This document shows, in pieces, positions 5,254-6,112 of a DNA stretch of 6,112 nt. The stretch lies in assembly GCA_902803185.1 (NCBI GenBank), contig CADCOV010000127.1, positions 1 to 6,112 of the forward strand, given 5' to 3'. Each line of letters starts with the position of its first letter. Position 1 is the first letter of the stretch. The notes under the pieces are model-generated. The model worked only from the letters and a program-made list of their open reading frames with translations, searched no databases and was not told where the DNA came from. A program made the translations under genes and the position numbers. Source of the stretch: an uncultured Eubacteriales bacterium (lineage in GTDB: Bacteria; Bacillota; Clostridia; Peptostreptococcales; Anaerovoracaceae).

Positions 5254-6112
5254 ACATATTCTGCCGAGACTTCAAAGACGTGACCGCAGAGGAGAGAGCG
5301 AGGCTGGAACGGTGCTTCCGGGGCGTGGACCACAGGGGAGCGGGCTATACCTTCCTGGCCTACTACGTGTGGAGGGACTGCTATCTGATGAACTGGGAGT
5401 TCATCGACGGGTACCTCTGCGTGGCAGGCGACAGTCTGGAGACCGGCGGGGCCGACGCGACGATGGCCTTCCCGCTCCCGGAGAGCGGTGTCTACGAACC
5501 GGAGAAGCTGCGGGCCGTCATCCTGGAGTGCCGCCGCCGTTTCGAGGAGGCGGGAGTGCCCTTCCGGATCGTCTCGATCCCTGCCCATTTCCTGTGTATA
5601 CTTGAAGAAGCCTTTCCGGAAGGTCTTGAAACTTATCACAACTTGGATTATGATGAATACGTGTATGCCAAAGACAAGCTGATCGACCTTTCAGGTCGTG
5701 CTCTCCACAAGAAGAAGAACCATCTGAACTTCTTTTTGAGGAATTACGAGTACGAGGCGGTGCCTCTGACCCGGGCCGACAAGCCTGAGGTCCTGGCACT
5801 CACGACGGAGATCAAGACCGTCAAGGAGGAGGATCCGGAGGAGGTCTTCAGCCTGGAGAGCGAGTACGCCGCCATCAGCAGGCTGATGGATCTGGTGGAG
5901 GACCCGCACATCTACTCGGTGGGGATCCGCATCGGCGGCAGGCTCCAGGCCTTTGCCCTGGGCGAACGGCTGAACGCCACTACGGCGGTGGAGCATTTCG
6001 AGAAGGCGAACGACGACTACCGGGGACTGTATCAGATGGTCTGCCGGGCGTTCTGCGAACGCCTGCCGGAAGAGATAGTATTTGTCAACAGAGAAGAGGA
6101 TATGGGGCTTCC
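5250..6112 (+). CDS. DUF2156 (LPG-synthase C-terminal-like) protein, 3' end cut by window
   Basis: An uncharacterised cytosolic protein of the DUF2156 family, related in fold to the GNAT-like aminoacyl-transfer domain of phosphatidylglycerol lysyltransferase. The start at 5250 overlaps the surE stop by 4 nt (ATGA), and GGAG (5237-5240) lies 9 nt upstream. Of the product, 287 complete codons are visible. Recognisable stretches are YTFLAYYVWRD (33-43), the basic LSGRALHKKKNHLNFF (147-162), EHFEKANDDYRGLYQ (248-262) and VNREEDMG (279-286). In this family the last motif lies close to the C-terminus, so perhaps 10-20 residues are missing past the right edge. There is no transmembrane domain, unlike full-length MprF, so it is not a complete lipid lysyltransferase. 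The substrate is unknown. Codons around 5596-5720 are noticeably more AT-ending than the rest. It is the third gene of the sirtuin operon, which may continue. Confidence 0.85.
   Translation, partial: MNIFCRDFKDVTAEERARLERCFRGVDHRGAGYTFLAYYVWRDCYLMNWEFIDGYLCVAGDSLETGGADATMAFPLPESGVYEPEKLRAVILECRRRFEEAGVPFRIVSIPAHFLCILEEAFPEGLETYHNLDYDEYVYAKDKLIDLSGRALHKKKNHLNFFLRNYEYEAVPLTRADKPEVLALTTEIKTVKEEDPEEVFSLESEYAAISRLMDLVEDPHIYSVGIRIGGRLQAFALGERLNATTAVEHFEKANDDYRGLYQMVCRAFCERLPEEIVFVNREEDMGL

Overview
The window looks like ordinary chromosomal DNA from a GC-rich member of the Bacillota, probably a Clostridia-type anaerobe. The evidence is the GC-rich, GC-ending codon use, AT-rich sigma-A-type promoters, strong GGAGG-like ribosome binding sites, a monoderm-style lipoprotein amino-acid binding protein, and a sirtuin closest in layout to the Thermotoga/Firmicutes type. 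The genus cannot be named from the sequence alone.

Left block (about 60-2480, + strand): a complete polar amino-acid ABC importer of the HisJ/GlnH-HisM/GlnP-GlnQ type. It consists of a solute-binding lipoprotein, one permease (so presumably a homodimer) and one ATPase. A near-consensus promoter lies at 60-88. It is followed by a leader of about 109 nt with a possible branched RNA fold, and the block ends in a strong bidirectional terminator at 2451-2480. The ATPase lacks about 15 residues that relatives such as E. coli GlnQ carry just before the Q-loop.

Middle (2516-3688, - strand): a patatin-like phospholipase with an intact Ser-Asp dyad. It converges on the ABC operon across the shared terminator. 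It is divergent from the right block across an 87-nt region in which the two promoters appear to interlock.

Right block (3776 to the right edge, + strand): a tightly coupled operon. A Sir2-family NAD-dependent deacylase overlaps surE (survival protein, 5'-nucleotidase family) by 1 nt. surE overlaps a DUF2156 (LPG-synthase C-terminal-like, GNAT-fold) gene by 4 nt, and that gene runs off the window near its own 3' end. The pairing of protein deacylation, nucleotide dephosphorylation and a possible aminoacyl/acyl transferase suggests metabolic housekeeping, but no joint pathway is demonstrated.

I saw no rRNA, tRNA, CRISPR array, insertion sequence, phage or defence gene. Nothing here amounts to a clearly new system. 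The points worth checking are the shortened ATPase, the structured leader with an overlapping upstream ORF, the interlocked divergent promoters, and the sirtuin-SurE-DUF2156 operon.
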